64,000 bases of DNA from Hyphomicrobiaceae bacterium (GCA_021324465.1 JAJPJB010000008.1:27343-91342), one strand, 5' to 3'; positions 1 through 11,495 are shown, numbered from the stretch's first letter. Numbers and translations: made by a program. The notes: generated by a model from the sequence alone, not told the origin.

Positions 1-1155
1 AAGCCCAGAATTGCGGAAGCCGTACCGCCCTGCCGCGACGGGCGCGAAGGCGCTGTCAATGGGTCGGAGACGCGGGCCAGCGTGCCATATATGACCGTGC
101 ATGAAGCGCTGGGTGGCTCGCCGCTAGATCCGCGCCTGACGTTTGAGACCTTCGTCGTCGGTCGTTCCAATACGCTCGCGCATGCCGCCGCCAAACAAGT
201 GGCGACCAGCCGGCGCGGCGAGCCGTTGATGTTCAACCCGCTCTACGTGCACTCCGCCGTCGGGCTTGGCAAAACACACCTGCTTCAGGCCATTACCTGG
301 GCCGGCAACAGCGCCGGTGACCGCAAAATGCTCTACCTGACCGCTGAGCGGTTCATGTACGGCTTCGTATCGGCGCTGCGCTCGCAGACCACGCTGGCAT
401 TCAAAGAGGCGGTGCGCGCCATTGATGTGCTGGTGATCGACGATCTGCAGTTTCTGCAGGGTCGCTCCACCCAGGCCGAGTTCTGCCACACGCTCAACGC
501 GCTGATCGATGCCGGGCGCCAAGTCGTCATCGCCAGCGATCGTCCCCCAGCCGATCTCGAAAGCCTCGATGATCGTGTCCGCTCGCGCCTTGCCGGCGGT
601 TTGGTGGTGGAGATCGCCTCGTTGGGCGAGGAATTGCGGCTCGAAATCCTCAAAAGCCGGATCGCTGCCGCACGCACGCATCATCCTGGCTTTGAAGTGC
701 CGCAACAGGTCCTCGTCTACATCGCCAAGTCGGTAACCCACAACGGCCGCGATCTCGAGGGCGCCGTGAACCGGCTTCTGGCCCACAGCAAGCTCACGGG
801 CCAGCCCGTGACCCTGGAAATGGCCGAGCGAGAAATGCGCGACTTGATCCGGCCGGCCGAACCGAAACGGGTCAGGATCGAGGACATTCAGCGCATCGTG
901 GCACGGCAGTACAATGTCAGCCGCGCCGATCTGTTGTCGTCGCGCCGTACCGCCAATGTCGTGCGGCCGCGGCAGGTCGCCATGTACTTGGCAAAAATCT
1001 TGACGCTGCGCTCGCTGCCGGAAATTGGCCGCCGCTTCGGCGGGCGCGACCACACGACCGTGCTTCACGCGGTGCGCAAGATCGAGAGTCTGGCCGGCAA
1101 TGACAGTGCCTTTGCCGAGGAGATCGAGTCGCTTAAGCGACAGCTTCAGGATTGA
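1..1155 (+). CDS. dnaA: Chromosomal replication initiator DnaA (5' end outside window)
   Basis: DnaA binds the origin, oligomerises with ATP and melts DNA to start replication. The reading frame is open from the first base, so the protein starts upstream and the N-terminal domain I/linker is missing or partial; a GTG at 82 is only an internal candidate. Visible parts: the AAA+ domain with Walker A GLGKTH near nt 262 and Walker B LVIDDLQF near nt 430, then the C-terminal helix-turn-helix with the DnaA signature [11 protein letters not shown] near nt 1040-1072. The stop is TGA at 1153. dnaN, recF and gyrB follow on the same strand, the classical arrangement. No cluster of DnaA boxes was found here, in keeping with alphaproteobacterial origins often lying away from dnaA. 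Confidence 0.97.
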   Translation, partial: KPRIAEAVPPCRDGREGAVNGSETRASVPYMTVHEALGGSPLDPRLTFETFVVGRSNTLAHAAAKQVATSRRGEPLMFNPLYVHSAVGLGKTHLLQAITWAGNSAGDRKMLYLTAERFMYGFVSALRSQTTLAFKEAVRAIDVLVIDDLQFLQGRSTQAEFCHTLNALIDAGRQVVIASDRPPADLESLDDRVRSRLAGGLVVEIASLGEELRLEILKSRIAAARTHHPGFEVPQQVLVYIAKSVTHNGRDLEGAVNRLLAHSKLTGQPVTLEMAEREMRDLIRPAEPKRVRIEDIQRIVARQYNVSRADLLSSRRTANVVRPRQVAMYLAKILTLRSLPEIGRRFGGRDHTTVLHAVRKIESLAGNDSAFAEEIESLKRQLQD

Positions 1156-1256
1156 ATGCAAGCCGACTTGACGGGCACCATCATGGGTTCTGCCCGCCCT
1201 GCCCGGGTGAGTTGTCGCGCCAAAAGCCTGTGAAAAGACAGGGAAAAAGCACCGAA

Positions 1257-1285
1257 AAGGCCCGGCCGCCGGTATGCCGGGCCTT
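1257..1285 (+). terminator. Possible hairpin terminator between dnaA and dnaN
   Basis: A 9-bp perfect stem (arms 1257-1265 and 1277-1285) with an 11-base loop lies about 100 bases after the dnaA stop and about 70 before dnaN. There is no T-run after it on the plus strand. The A-rich stretch before it would be a T-rich tail on the minus strand. It may be a partial terminator or pause site, or only an RNA structure in the dnaA-dnaN spacer. Confidence 0.35.
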
Positions 1286-1353
1286 GCCGAAATTGCCGTA
1301 TCACGCCACTTTTGGCGTCCACCAAGGAGTGCGACGCTGCCACGGGTCGAGCG

Positions 1354-2472
1354 ATGAAGGTCACGGTAGAGCGTTCCGAATTGCTGAAGTCGCTGGGCCA
1401 CGTGCATCGGGTCGTCGAGCGCCGCAACACCATTCCGATTCTGGCCAATGTGCTGCTGCAAGCCGACCGGGCAAAGTTGTCGCTGAAAGCGACTGACCTC
1501 GACGTCGAAGTCACTGACGCAATCGCCGCCGAAGTGGGACCTGGCGGCTCGACCACGGTGCCGGCACACATGTTGTTCGACATCGTGCGCAAGCTGCCTG
1601 AGGGCGCGCAGATCGTTCTGGAGTCGTCCGGCGATCGCGCGGCTTTGGCGATTCGCGCCGGCCGTACCCGTTTCACGCTGCAGACGCTGCCCGAAAGCGA
1701 CTTTCCCGATCTCGCGCCGGGCGACATGACGCACACATTCACGCTGAAGGCCGCCGACCTCAAGCGGCTGATCGACAAGACCCAGTTCGCCATTTCGACC
1801 GAGGAGACACGCTACTACCTCAACGGCATTTATCTGCATGCCGCCGGCACCGCCAAGGCGCCGACGCTGCGCGCGGTGGCAACTGACGGCCATCGGCTTG
1901 CGCAAATGGAGCTGGAACTGCCGAAGGGCGCCGACGGCATGCCTGGCATCATCATCCCGCGTAAGACCGTGGGCGAGGTGCAGCGGCTCATCGAGGACCC
2001 CGATGCCGAAATCTTGGTCGAGATTTCGAGCGGCAAGATCCGCTTCACCATCGGCCCGACGATCCTGACATCGAAACTGATTGACGGCACATTCCCGGAT
2101 TACGCCCGCGTCATCCCGGTCAGCAACGACAAGGAATTGGTGGTCGACAAAAAGGAGTTCGCGGAAGCGGTCGATCGGGTTTCGACGGTATCGAGCGAAC
2201 GCGGCCGCGCCGTCAAGCTGTCGATCACCGGGGGCCGCCTCTTATTGTCGGTAACCAATCCCGATTCCGGCAGCGCCAACGAGGAGCTCGAAGTCGGCTA
2301 TGAGGCCGACCCGCTCGATATCGGCTTCAATTCGCGGTATCTGCTTGACATTGCCGCACAGATTGAGAGCGAGGCAGCCGTGCTGAAGCTTGCCGATCCC
2401 GGCTCGCCGACCCTGATCCAGGACAAGGACCCGCGCGGGGCGCTCTACGTGCTGATGCCGATGCGGGTTTGA
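1354..2472 (+). CDS. dnaN: DNA polymerase III subunit beta (sliding clamp)
   Basis: Ring-shaped processivity clamp that holds DNA polymerase III and other partners on DNA. The product is 372 residues, the normal length, with the three repeated clamp domains: N-terminal MKVTVERSELLKSL, the middle ATDGHRLAQMELEL region, and the C-terminal YVLMPMRV end that forms part of the client-binding pocket. The ATG at 1354 is chosen because it gives the conserved family N-terminus; the frame is open further upstream (to 1312) but that part has no family likeness. An AAGGAG at 1324-1329 is rather far (24 bases) to be its ribosome-binding site. It sits between dnaA and recF. Confidence 0.97.
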   Translation: MKVTVERSELLKSLGHVHRVVERRNTIPILANVLLQADRAKLSLKATDLDVEVTDAIAAEVGPGGSTTVPAHMLFDIVRKLPEGAQIVLESSGDRAALAIRAGRTRFTLQTLPESDFPDLAPGDMTHTFTLKAADLKRLIDKTQFAISTEETRYYLNGIYLHAAGTAKAPTLRAVATDGHRLAQMELELPKGADGMPGIIIPRKTVGEVQRLIEDPDAEILVEISSGKIRFTIGPTILTSKLIDGTFPDYARVIPVSNDKELVVDKKEFAEAVDRVSTVSSERGRAVKLSITGGRLLLSVTNPDSGSANEELEVGYEADPLDIGFNSRYLLDIAAQIESEAAVLKLADPGSPTLIQDKDPRGALYVLMPMRV

Positions 2473-2573
2473 AGCCCGTCTTCACGGTCGCTTATCTCGA
2501 AAGTTGGAATCGCAGCAGATGCGCCTATCTTGGCACTCTGTCCGCCAAGTGACAGCTGAGAGCGATTTCTCGG

Positions 2574-3704
2574 ATGCTTCGCCGCCTGACGGTCACGAAT
2601 TTCCGCAACTATCATGCGGCGTCGCTCGAGACCGACGCCGCTACCGTCGTACTGGTCGGCCCGAACGGCGCCGGCAAAACCAACCTGATCGAAGCGATCT
2701 CGTTCCTTGCCCCAGGGCGTGGACTGCGCCGGGCCACTCTCGATGAGGTCGCTTTCAGCGAAGGGGACGGCTCGTGGGCCGTCGCCGCCGAGATCAACGG
2801 CGCGCTCGGACTCGCAACCCTTGGCACCGGCATCGAGCGGCCTGCCGGCGACGGCATAATCCAACGCAAATGTCGCATCGATCGCGAGCCGGTCTCCTCG
2901 GCCGCAGCCTTCGCCGACCATCTCCGTGTGATCTGGCTGGTGCCGGCGATGGATACGCTGTTCGCCGGGGCTCCCTCCGAACGTCGACGCTTTCTCGATC
3001 GCCTTGTGCTCGCTGTCGACCCGGAACATGGCAGCCGCGTCAACGCGCTCGACCGTTCATTGCGCTCGCGCAACCGGTTGTTGGAGGAACCGCGTCCCGA
3101 CGTGCATTGGCTTGATGCCGTCGAGCATGAGACCGCCGAGCTTGCCGTTGCCGTCGCCAGCCTGCGGGCTGAAACCGTGCGCCGCCTGGATGCAGTGCTC
3201 GCGCAGCGTCGAGAATCGGCCTTTCCATCGGCGGAAATCGCCCTGGATGGCTGGATGGAGCAGCTGATTGCGGTGCATCCTGCAACCGAGCTGGAAGAGC
3301 GTTACCGTGCCGTGCTGCGGGACAATCGCACGCGCGACGCGGCCGCCGGCCGCACGCTCGAAGGGCCGCATCTGACCGATCTGAAAGTCATTTATGCGCC
3401 GAAGGCGGTTGCCGCGGCGGATGCCTCGACCGGTGAACAAAAGGCATTACTGATCGGGCTCGTTCTAGGTCATGCGAGACTGATTGCCGCGATGACCGGC
3501 CACGCCCCGATCCTGCTGCTCGATGAGGTGGTAGCGCACCTCGATCCGGTCCGGCGCCGCGCCTTGCACGATGAACTTCGGCAATTGCGCACCCAGGTCT
3601 GGATGACGGGTGCCGATCCTGCGCTCTTCACCGAGGTCGCAGCCGATGCCGCGATTGTCGAGGTGCGCTCTGGACGACTTGAGCTGAAGACGCGCCCGCA
3701 TTGA
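2574..3704 (+). CDS. recF: DNA replication and repair protein RecF
   Basis: RecF is an SMC-like ATPase that, with RecO and RecR, loads RecA at single-strand gaps. The 376-residue product has the expected N-terminus (LRRLTVTNFRNYH), Walker A GPNGAGKT at about residues 28-35, an ABC-type signature STGEQKALL near 286, and Walker B ILLLDEVVAHLD near 312. It lies about 100 bases after dnaN, the usual order, and is probably cotranscribed with it. Confidence 0.96.
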   Translation: MLRRLTVTNFRNYHAASLETDAATVVLVGPNGAGKTNLIEAISFLAPGRGLRRATLDEVAFSEGDGSWAVAAEINGALGLATLGTGIERPAGDGIIQRKCRIDREPVSSAAAFADHLRVIWLVPAMDTLFAGAPSERRRFLDRLVLAVDPEHGSRVNALDRSLRSRNRLLEEPRPDVHWLDAVEHETAELAVAVASLRAETVRRLDAVLAQRRESAFPSAEIALDGWMEQLIAVHPATELEERYRAVLRDNRTRDAAAGRTLEGPHLTDLKVIYAPKAVAAADASTGEQKALLIGLVLGHARLIAAMTGHAPILLLDEVVAHLDPVRRRALHDELRQLRTQVWMTGADPALFTEVAADAAIVEVRSGRLELKTRPH

Positions 3705-3838
3705 GCGAGCGCGCGGAAGCGTTCCAAATGGCTTGGAAAATTTGCGAATTCGCGCCGCAGCCGGCCAGGGAACGATAAGCCGGGAAGCCTCTTAAACCGA
3801 AAGAAGTTGCAAATGTCCGGTATTTGACAGAGGCCTTG

Positions 3839-4036
3839 ATGCCGGAACCCGCAGAAGACATGATCGTCCGCAACTTGATCGAATCGCTTGAGCAACTGCG
3901 TTCCGATCTCGACCGGATGGAACTTTGGGCTGCCGTGCTGGGCTCATTCGCGCACCCAGTTCCCGAGTACAATCCTGACGATCCACATCTCCTCAGGCCT
4001 TGGCCGCAACCGCGCGTGCGACGGGAGCGATACTGA
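3839..4036 (+). CDS. Small conserved-looking protein of unknown function
   Basis: This would encode 65 residues with a leucine-rich amphipathic N-terminal helix (MIVRNLIESLEQLRSDLDRMELWAA) and a proline-rich tail (PVPEYNPDD). The ATG at 3839 has AGAGG five bases upstream; an in-frame TTG lies at 3824. The helix pattern and its place in the recF-gyrB gap make a real gene plausible, and I recall similar short DLDR.ELWAA proteins in Rhizobiales, but I assign no function. It could be a chance frame in GC-rich DNA. Confidence 0.45.
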   Translation: MPEPAEDMIVRNLIESLEQLRSDLDRMELWAAVLGSFAHPVPEYNPDDPHLLRPWPQPRVRRERY

Positions 4037-4169
4037 GCGGGCGGCGCATTGCGCTGCACGGATCATTCCGCTAGCGGCCTCTTCTGAACAGCTGTTTGGG
4101 TCTGGTGGCCTTACCAGGCTAAAGTTCTTTCGAGCGCTGAATTAGGCCGACTCGGCGCCCGCCAAAGTC

Positions 4170-4197
4170 TTGAAAAACCGCGATCGGACAATATCTT
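4170..4197 (+). promoter_or_regulatory. Candidate sigma-70-type promoter for gyrB
   Basis: TTGAAA at 4170-4175 and TATCTT at 4192-4197 are 16 bases apart, in a locally AT-rich stretch ending about 95 bases before the gyrB ATG. The gap 4037-4292 shows nothing else that I recognise. Assignment rests only on the match to the sigma-70 pattern. Confidence 0.35.
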
Positions 4198-4205
4198 AGT
4201 TATGA

Positions 4206-6734
<2,529 letters not shown>

Positions 6735-6746
6735 CTGCAGGCGACA

Positions 6747-6806
6747 GCTTTTTCCGGGAAAGTGGGTGCCGGCTTCCCGTAAAAAGATGCGACAAGACGA
6801 AAACCC
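6747..6806. repeat. Intergenic palindromic-type repeat, copy 1
   Basis: This 60-base stretch after gyrB closely matches 41304-41363 (the core reads AAAGTGGGT, a purine/pyrimidine linker, then TTCCCGTAA, then ATGCGAC). The two copies differ by scattered substitutions and one-base indels. Elements with this core are, to my knowledge, frequent between genes in Bradyrhizobium-type genomes. It adjoins a strong hairpin at 6808-6843. Confidence 0.75.
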
Positions 6807-6807
6807 G

Positions 6808-6843
6808 GAGCATTTTCCGATTCCATCGAATCGGAAAATGCTC
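6808..6843. terminator. Convergent hairpin between gyrB and the metallo-hydrolase gene
   Basis: A perfect 16-bp inverted repeat (6808-6823 and 6828-6843) with a 4-base CATC loop. The right arm runs into the stop codon of the minus-strand gene that ends at 6842. It has no T-run but is long and stable enough to act as a shared terminator or 3' RNA stabiliser for the two convergent transcripts. Its arm begins GAGCATTTTCCG, also the start of repeat copy 2 near 41302, so it may belong to the same repeat element. Confidence 0.6.
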
Positions 6844-7717
6844 AGTGTCCCGGCAGCACGAGCACCTCGGGATTCTTCGGCAGGGTCGCCTTTGATACGA
6901 TTACTGACGGGATTTCGGCCGTCCGCACGTCCCACAATTTGCGAGCGCGATCAAGAAAGCGCTCAAGGCTGAACTGACCGAAGTAGTGCATCGGGATCAT
7001 CAGGGGCGCTTTCTGTGCCGTGAGCACATCCAGCATGCCGTCGAGATCGAGCGTGTAAGAGCCGTCGACTGGCGCCATGACGACGTCAACGCGGCCAATT
7101 TCCTCGATCTGTTGCTGGGTGAGCGTATGATGCAGATGACCCAGATGGGCGATGCACATATTCGCAATCTCAAAAATGAAAATCGAGTTGCCATAACGCT
7201 CGGTGCCGCCCGACCACGAGCGAATATTGGTGGGCACGTTGCGTATCCGCACGTCGCGATATTTTACATCCCATATTGCCGGCTGTTCCGGACTTGGCCC
7301 CCAGCCGCGCAGGATATATTTGATCGCCGGATCCGGATGGTCGGTGTAATGCGTATCGTGCGCGTGATTCATCGTGACAATGTCCGGCATAACCGGCGGT
7401 CGCACATAGTCGTTATAGTCCGTTGCGATGCGCACAAGCTCCGGGCTCTCGATCAGGAATGTCGCGTGGCCGACAAAGGTGAGCCGCACCTGATCGACAC
7501 TGAGCGCCGCAAGATGAAATGATGCAGCAACGGGGCGCGGTCGCTCGCCAGCGACCAAGCCGGGACAATTATCGGCCACCTCCGAAGCACCCGCCGGCCG
7601 CGGCTGCGCTTGCTGATTATGCGCCGGCGCATCCGGCACTTGCGCGTATGCCAAGGGCGCGGCCGTCAAAAGCGCGCTTGCAATGGCGATGCTACCCAGC
7701 ATTCCCGAGGCGTTCAC
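6842..7717 (-). CDS. Exported UlaG-like metallo-beta-lactamase-fold hydrolase
   Basis: A secreted or periplasmic MBL-fold protein of about 291 residues. An N-terminal hydrophobic signal (IAIASALLTAAPLAYAQ) is followed by the MBL core: LTFVGHATFLIES, then TMNHAHDTHY, the HLGHLHHTL segment, VMAPVDGSYTLD and MIPMHYFGQFSLERF. This is the layout of UlaG-like proteins. The classical HxHxDH metal motif reads HAHDTH here, with Thr in place of the metal-ligating Asp, so second-metal binding may be altered. I use the GTG at 7717, which has AGG a short way upstream; TTG 7735 and ATG 7702 are alternatives. The substrate is unknown. Confidence 0.8.
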   Translation of the reverse strand: MNASGMLGSIAIASALLTAAPLAYAQVPDAPAHNQQAQPRPAGASEVADNCPGLVAGERPRPVAASFHLAALSVDQVRLTFVGHATFLIESPELVRIATDYNDYVRPPVMPDIVTMNHAHDTHYTDHPDPAIKYILRGWGPSPEQPAIWDVKYRDVRIRNVPTNIRSWSGGTERYGNSIFIFEIANMCIAHLGHLHHTLTQQQIEEIGRVDVVMAPVDGSYTLDLDGMLDVLTAQKAPLMIPMHYFGQFSLERFLDRARKLWDVRTAEIPSVIVSKATLPKNPEVLVLPGH

Positions 7718-7818
7718 GATGGACCTGTCGGGCAATCGGATCGATCAGGGAAAAGCGAATTTTGGCCCGGAATATGGTGAGAGACTATATGCATGTCATA
7801 GCTGTAATGTGAAACCGC

Positions 7819-7844
7819 TGAAGCAGCGCCATGAAGCAGCGCCA
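7819..7844 (+). repeat. Exact 13-bp tandem duplication at a start codon
   Basis: TGAAGCAGCGCCA occurs twice in a row (7819-7831, 7832-7844). The last base of the second copy is the A of the ATG of the methyltransferase gene. The first copy makes a second ATG at 7831, 13 bases earlier and out of frame, opening a 7-codon ORF that stops at TAG 7852-7854, overlapping the gene start. Confidence 0.9.
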
Positions 7845-8416
7845 TGCCCCCTAGCATCTTGTTTGCCGTCATTTGGCTCGGCTGGATCGTGAGTTGGATG
7901 CTTGCGGCATTGTGGTCGGCGCGCACCGAAAAGCGCATCACGACCTGGGAGACCTCGGCATCGCGCGCCGCCATTGTGATCGGTGCCATTTTGCTGTTTT
8001 ACGCGGGCCGCCGTGCGTCGGCTGAAGCGCGGTTATGGCATGTCGGCCTTGCCGGCGGTTATGCGCTCGCCGCTTTGACCTTGGCCGGCGTCGCGTTTGC
8101 GTGGTGGGCGCGCATTCACCTTGGCAAGCTGTGGTCGAGCGCGGTCGCCCGCAAGCAAGACCATCGTATCATCGATACGGGCCCTTATGCCTTGGTACGC
8201 CATCCGATTTACACTGGATTGATCGTCGCCATCGTGGCCACGGCATTGGCACAGGGCGCAATCGCGGGTTGCCTGGGTGCGGCCCTTGTCGCCGTCGGCC
8301 TTTGGCTCAAGGCGCGCGCCGAAGAGCGCTTTTTAGCGGACGAACTCGGCGAGGACGTCTACGGCGCCTACCGCCGTCGCGTGCCAATGCTGCTTCCGTT
8401 CTTGCCGAACAGGTAA
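7844..8416 (+). CDS. Isoprenylcysteine carboxyl methyltransferase-family membrane protein
   Basis: A 190-residue integral membrane protein with about five hydrophobic segments. The C-terminal half has the ICMT/PEMT-type S-adenosylmethionine-binding pattern: the motif TGPYALVRHPIYTG near residue 113, then EERFLADELGEDVYGAYRRRVPMLLP near the end. Bacterial relatives methylate small lipophilic or phospholipid-like substrates, but the substrate cannot be told from sequence. The start is overlapped by a tandem duplication and mini-ORF (7819-7854). No Shine-Dalgarno sequence is obvious. Confidence 0.85.
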   Translation: MPPSILFAVIWLGWIVSWMLAALWSARTEKRITTWETSASRAAIVIGAILLFYAGRRASAEARLWHVGLAGGYALAALTLAGVAFAWWARIHLGKLWSSAVARKQDHRIIDTGPYALVRHPIYTGLIVAIVATALAQGAIAGCLGAALVAVGLWLKARAEERFLADELGEDVYGAYRRRVPMLLPFLPNR

Positions 8417-8439
8417 ACGCGCGAAGCTTTGTCCGCCGC

Positions 8440-9234
8440 TCAGCGGCCGGACGTAATCGTGCCGCGCGCGGTGAGCACGAGCCATTGGCCATCCTGGCGT
8501 TTGATCTGATCGACGCGCCCGAGGCCGGGCAGCACGCTGCCGGTGCCGACGTCGAACATGCCGCCATAGCGGCTTTCGATGAGAGCGCGGCCTTTGCGGA
8601 CATCGTGCACGATCCAATCCGCCAGAATTCGATCGCTCAGCTTCGGCGCATCCGTCGCCGGCACGGTGCTCATTCCGGCCGACTTCGCGGCGATCGAACC
8701 CGTCGTATCGGCCGCGGCAAAATGTTGATCGAGCTTGTCGAGCCGGTCGGCAATCTTGATGAATTGACTGCCGGTGGCACGGGTCGCCGAATCGACATCC
8801 GCCTTGATCAGCGCGGAGAGCTCGAGTTTCATTTGCGCAAGCGCTGTTGCTGTCGCGTCAGCATTTGCCTGCGCCGCATTGCCCGACGGCGCCGCGGGGT
8901 GAAGCATATGGGCAAAACCCGTACCCGAAACAGAGCCGATGAATGAGCCGAACGCCGCCGCAAAGGCGACCGAGGCTGCAAGCATGAGAAAGCGCGTCGA
9001 ATGTCCCGGCGCCGCTGCAGCTTTCTCAGCACCGGTCGCTTCCGCCGATCCCTCGACGGCTTCGTCCTCCCCGGCGCCGAGTCTTGGCGACAGTACCATG
9101 GGCAAGTTCCTGTCGAGGCCGGTGCTGTTGGAGCTGCCGTCCGCCGCCGGCGTCCCGGTGCCCTCGCCCATACCGTCAGTGGCGCCCTGTTCGGGCCTTT
9201 CGCCGTCACCAAGGCTGTCCGGGCTTTCGGCCAT
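8440..9234 (-). CDS. Single-pass membrane protein of unknown function
   Basis: A 264-residue protein with a long acidic, Ser/Gly/Pro-rich cytoplasmic N-terminus (about residues 1-75), one transmembrane segment (FLMLAASVAFAAAFGSFIGS, about 82-101), and a region with a likely coiled coil or helix (LAQMKLELSALIKADVDSA to IADRLDKLDQHF). A C-terminal domain follows, ending with a compact pattern (GGMFDVGTGSVLPGLGRVDQIKRQDGQWLVLT). The ATG at 9234 has GGAG eight bases upstream; the frame is open 15 codons further. I do not recognise a named family. It could be an envelope or scaffold protein. Confidence 0.75.
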   Translation of the reverse strand: MAESPDSLGDGERPEQGATDGMGEGTGTPAADGSSNSTGLDRNLPMVLSPRLGAGEDEAVEGSAEATGAEKAAAAPGHSTRFLMLAASVAFAAAFGSFIGSVSGTGFAHMLHPAAPSGNAAQANADATATALAQMKLELSALIKADVDSATRATGSQFIKIADRLDKLDQHFAAADTTGSIAAKSAGMSTVPATDAPKLSDRILADWIVHDVRKGRALIESRYGGMFDVGTGSVLPGLGRVDQIKRQDGQWLVLTARGTITSGR

Positions 9235-9332
9235 CTGCGAATCTCCGGGATTAGAACGAGGTGACCAGTCGTTAACCATGTTTGGTTAGCAATTGGTTAC
9301 CGGAGTCGGGGCCCGCTTGACCGGCCAACCTT

Positions 9333-10334
9333 TTAGTCAAGCAATCCGTTCTCGCGGGCGAGCGCATTGAGCGAGGTTTCTGGGCGCGCACCGAGATGCT
9401 GGATGACCTCGCCGGCAGCCAGCGCGCCAAGCCGGCCGCAGGTACGGTGGTCGGCGCCGCGCGCGAGGCCGCACAGGAATCCGGCGGCAAACAGGTCCCC
9501 GGCCCCGGTCGTATCGACGACGCGAGCAACCGGAAAAGCCGGCACCGCCTCATCGCCGTCCGGACCGATCACCAGACAGCCTTTGGCGCTGCGCGTGACC
9601 ACCGCGACAGCGATGTCCTTGCGCAGAGAGGCAACCGCTGTGTCGAAATCCGCGGTCTGATAAAGGCTGTGCAACTCGGCCTCGTTGGCGAAAATGAGAT
9701 CGACGGTGCGCGAGCGCATCAGCTGCAAAAACTCGTCGCGCCAGCGGTCGACACAGAAGGCGTCCGACAGCGACAGAGCCACCTTGCGGCCGGCCTCGTG
9801 GGCTATTTTCGCGGCTTTAACAAACGCCTCCTTGGCGTGCTTCGGATCCCACAAATAGCCTTCAAGATAGGTGATGGCGCTGTCCGCAATCATTTGCGGA
9901 TCAATATCGGCGGGATGCAGGTCCTGCGCGGCGCCCAGATAAGTGTTCATGGTGCGCTCGCCGTCCGGTGTCACCAGGACATAGCAGCGCCCGGTCGACG
10001 GGCCGTCGGAGGCCGGCGGCGTGGCGAAGACCACGCCAGCCGATCGAATGTCATGCGTGAAGGCACGGCCGAGCAGATCGTCCTTGACCTTGCCGATGAA
10101 CGCGCCCCGGCCCCCGAGCGAGGCGAGCCCGACGATCGTGTTCGCCGCCGAGCCGCCGGACGTCTCCACCGCGGGTCCCATCGCATCATAAATTGCCTCC
10201 GCGCGCGCCTCGTCGATCAGCGCCATCGTACCTTTGGTCATGCCTTGCCTGAGCAAAAAGTCTTCTTCGGCGCGGGCGATCACATCGACAATCGCATTGC
10301 CAATACCGAGAACGTCATAGCGGGCCGCTGCCAT
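9333..10334 (-). CDS. PfkB-family sugar/nucleoside kinase (adenosine-kinase-like)
   Basis: A 333-residue ribokinase-fold enzyme that transfers phosphate from ATP to a sugar or nucleoside. Seen: N-terminal YDVLGIGNAIVDVIA, the substrate-site motif SGGSAANTIVGLASLGG near residue 59, and the C-terminal PfkB signature DTTGAGDLFAAGFL near 280, containing the catalytic Asp. Related alphaproteobacterial proteins are often annotated adenosine kinase, but substrate choice is inference. It is divergent from trpS, sharing a 117-base upstream region. Confidence 0.9.
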   Translation of the reverse strand: MAAARYDVLGIGNAIVDVIARAEEDFLLRQGMTKGTMALIDEARAEAIYDAMGPAVETSGGSAANTIVGLASLGGRGAFIGKVKDDLLGRAFTHDIRSAGVVFATPPASDGPSTGRCYVLVTPDGERTMNTYLGAAQDLHPADIDPQMIADSAITYLEGYLWDPKHAKEAFVKAAKIAHEAGRKVALSLSDAFCVDRWRDEFLQLMRSRTVDLIFANEAELHSLYQTADFDTAVASLRKDIAVAVVTRSAKGCLVIGPDGDEAVPAFPVARVVDTTGAGDLFAAGFLCGLARGADHRTCGRLGALAAGEVIQHLGARPETSLNALARENGLLD

Positions 10335-10451
10335 AGCGAGTGCTCTGAATTTGGCTGAAAAGCATGTGCGGGACGGCGGGCACTATAGCGGCGGGGGCTT
10401 GCGGGGCAAGGTAGCGCCGTGGCAACTACGCGCGCGGTGTGGAGGCCCGGC

Positions 10452-11495
10452 ATGGCATTCAAGGAACTGGTGTTTTCCGGCGTGCAGCCGACCGGAAATC
10501 TGCATCTGGGCAACTATCTCGGCGCGATCAAGCGTTTTGTCGAGCTGCAGGAACGCTACGACTGCATCTATTGCGTGGTCGATTTGCATGCCATCACCGT
10601 GTGGCAGGACCCGGCTGAACTGCCGCATGCCATCCGCGAAGTGACGGCGGCTTTCATCGCCTGCGGGATCGATCCCAAAAGGCACATCGTTTTCAACCAA
10701 AGTCAGGTGGCCGAGCACGCCGAGCTCGCCTGGATCTTTAATTGCGTGGCCCGCCTCGGCTGGCTCAACCGCATGACGCAGTTCAAGGAAAAGGCCGGCA
10801 GGGATCGTGAGAACGCCTCGGTTGGCCTTTATGCCTATCCGGCGCTGATGGCGGCCGACATCCTGGTCTATCGCGCGACGCATGTGCCGGTCGGCGAGGA
10901 TCAGAAGCAGCATCTGGAGCTTGCGCGCGACATTGCACAGAAATTCAACAATGATTTTGGGCCCTCCATCCGTGACAAGGGTTTTGGCGAGGTCTTCTTC
11001 CCGCTGCCTGAGCCCTTGATCACCGGCGAAGCGACGCGCGTGATGTCGCTGCGCGACGGCTCGAAGAAAATGTCGAAGTCCGATGCCTCGGATTATTCAC
11101 GCATCAATCTGACCGACGACGCGGACGCAATCGCGCAGAAAATCCGCAAGGCCAGGACCGATCCCGAGCCGTTGCCGAGCGAAGAGAAAGGCCTGGAGAA
11201 ACGAGCTGAGGCCGACAATCTCGTCGGCATCTATGCGGCGCTTGCCGGCACGACGCGCGCCGGGGTGCTCAAGGAATTCGGCAATGCGCAATTCTCCACC
11301 TTCAAAGCCGCCCTGGTCGAGCTGGCGGTGGCCACGCTTGGGCCGATCGGTGCGGAAATGAAGCGGCTCCTGCAGGACCCAGCAGCGATCGATGGCGTGC
11401 TGGCAGACGGCGCGGCGCGCGCGCAAAAATTGGCGGGGCAAACTATGAATGCCGTGAAGGACATTGTTGGGTTTGTGCGGGCCAAGGCCGATTAG
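10452..11495 (+). CDS. trpS: Tryptophanyl-tRNA synthetase
   Basis: Class I aminoacyl-tRNA synthetase charging tRNA-Trp. The 347-residue protein has the HIGH-type motif TGNLHLGNY at about residues 14-22 and the KMSKS loop ([10 protein letters not shown]) near 204-213. The ATG at 10452 is preceded by GGAGG at 10441-10445 with six bases of spacing, which decides it over the GTG at 10419. It heads the plus-strand run leading to lnt and metK. Confidence 0.97.
   Translation: MAFKELVFSGVQPTGNLHLGNYLGAIKRFVELQERYDCIYCVVDLHAITVWQDPAELPHAIREVTAAFIACGIDPKRHIVFNQSQVAEHAELAWIFNCVARLGWLNRMTQFKEKAGRDRENASVGLYAYPALMAADILVYRATHVPVGEDQKQHLELARDIAQKFNNDFGPSIRDKGFGEVFFPLPEPLITGEATRVMSLRDGSKKMSKSDASDYSRINLTDDADAIAQKIRKARTDPEPLPSEEKGLEKRAEADNLVGIYAALAGTTRAGVLKEFGNAQFSTFKAALVELAVATLGPIGAEMKRLLQDPAAIDGVLADGAARAQKLAGQTMNAVKDIVGFVRAKAD

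Noticed and set aside
124..1905. A long minus-strand open frame across dnaA and dnaN
   Set aside because: It overlaps two certain genes on the other strand and its protein has no recognisable motif. It is a GC-bias shadow.
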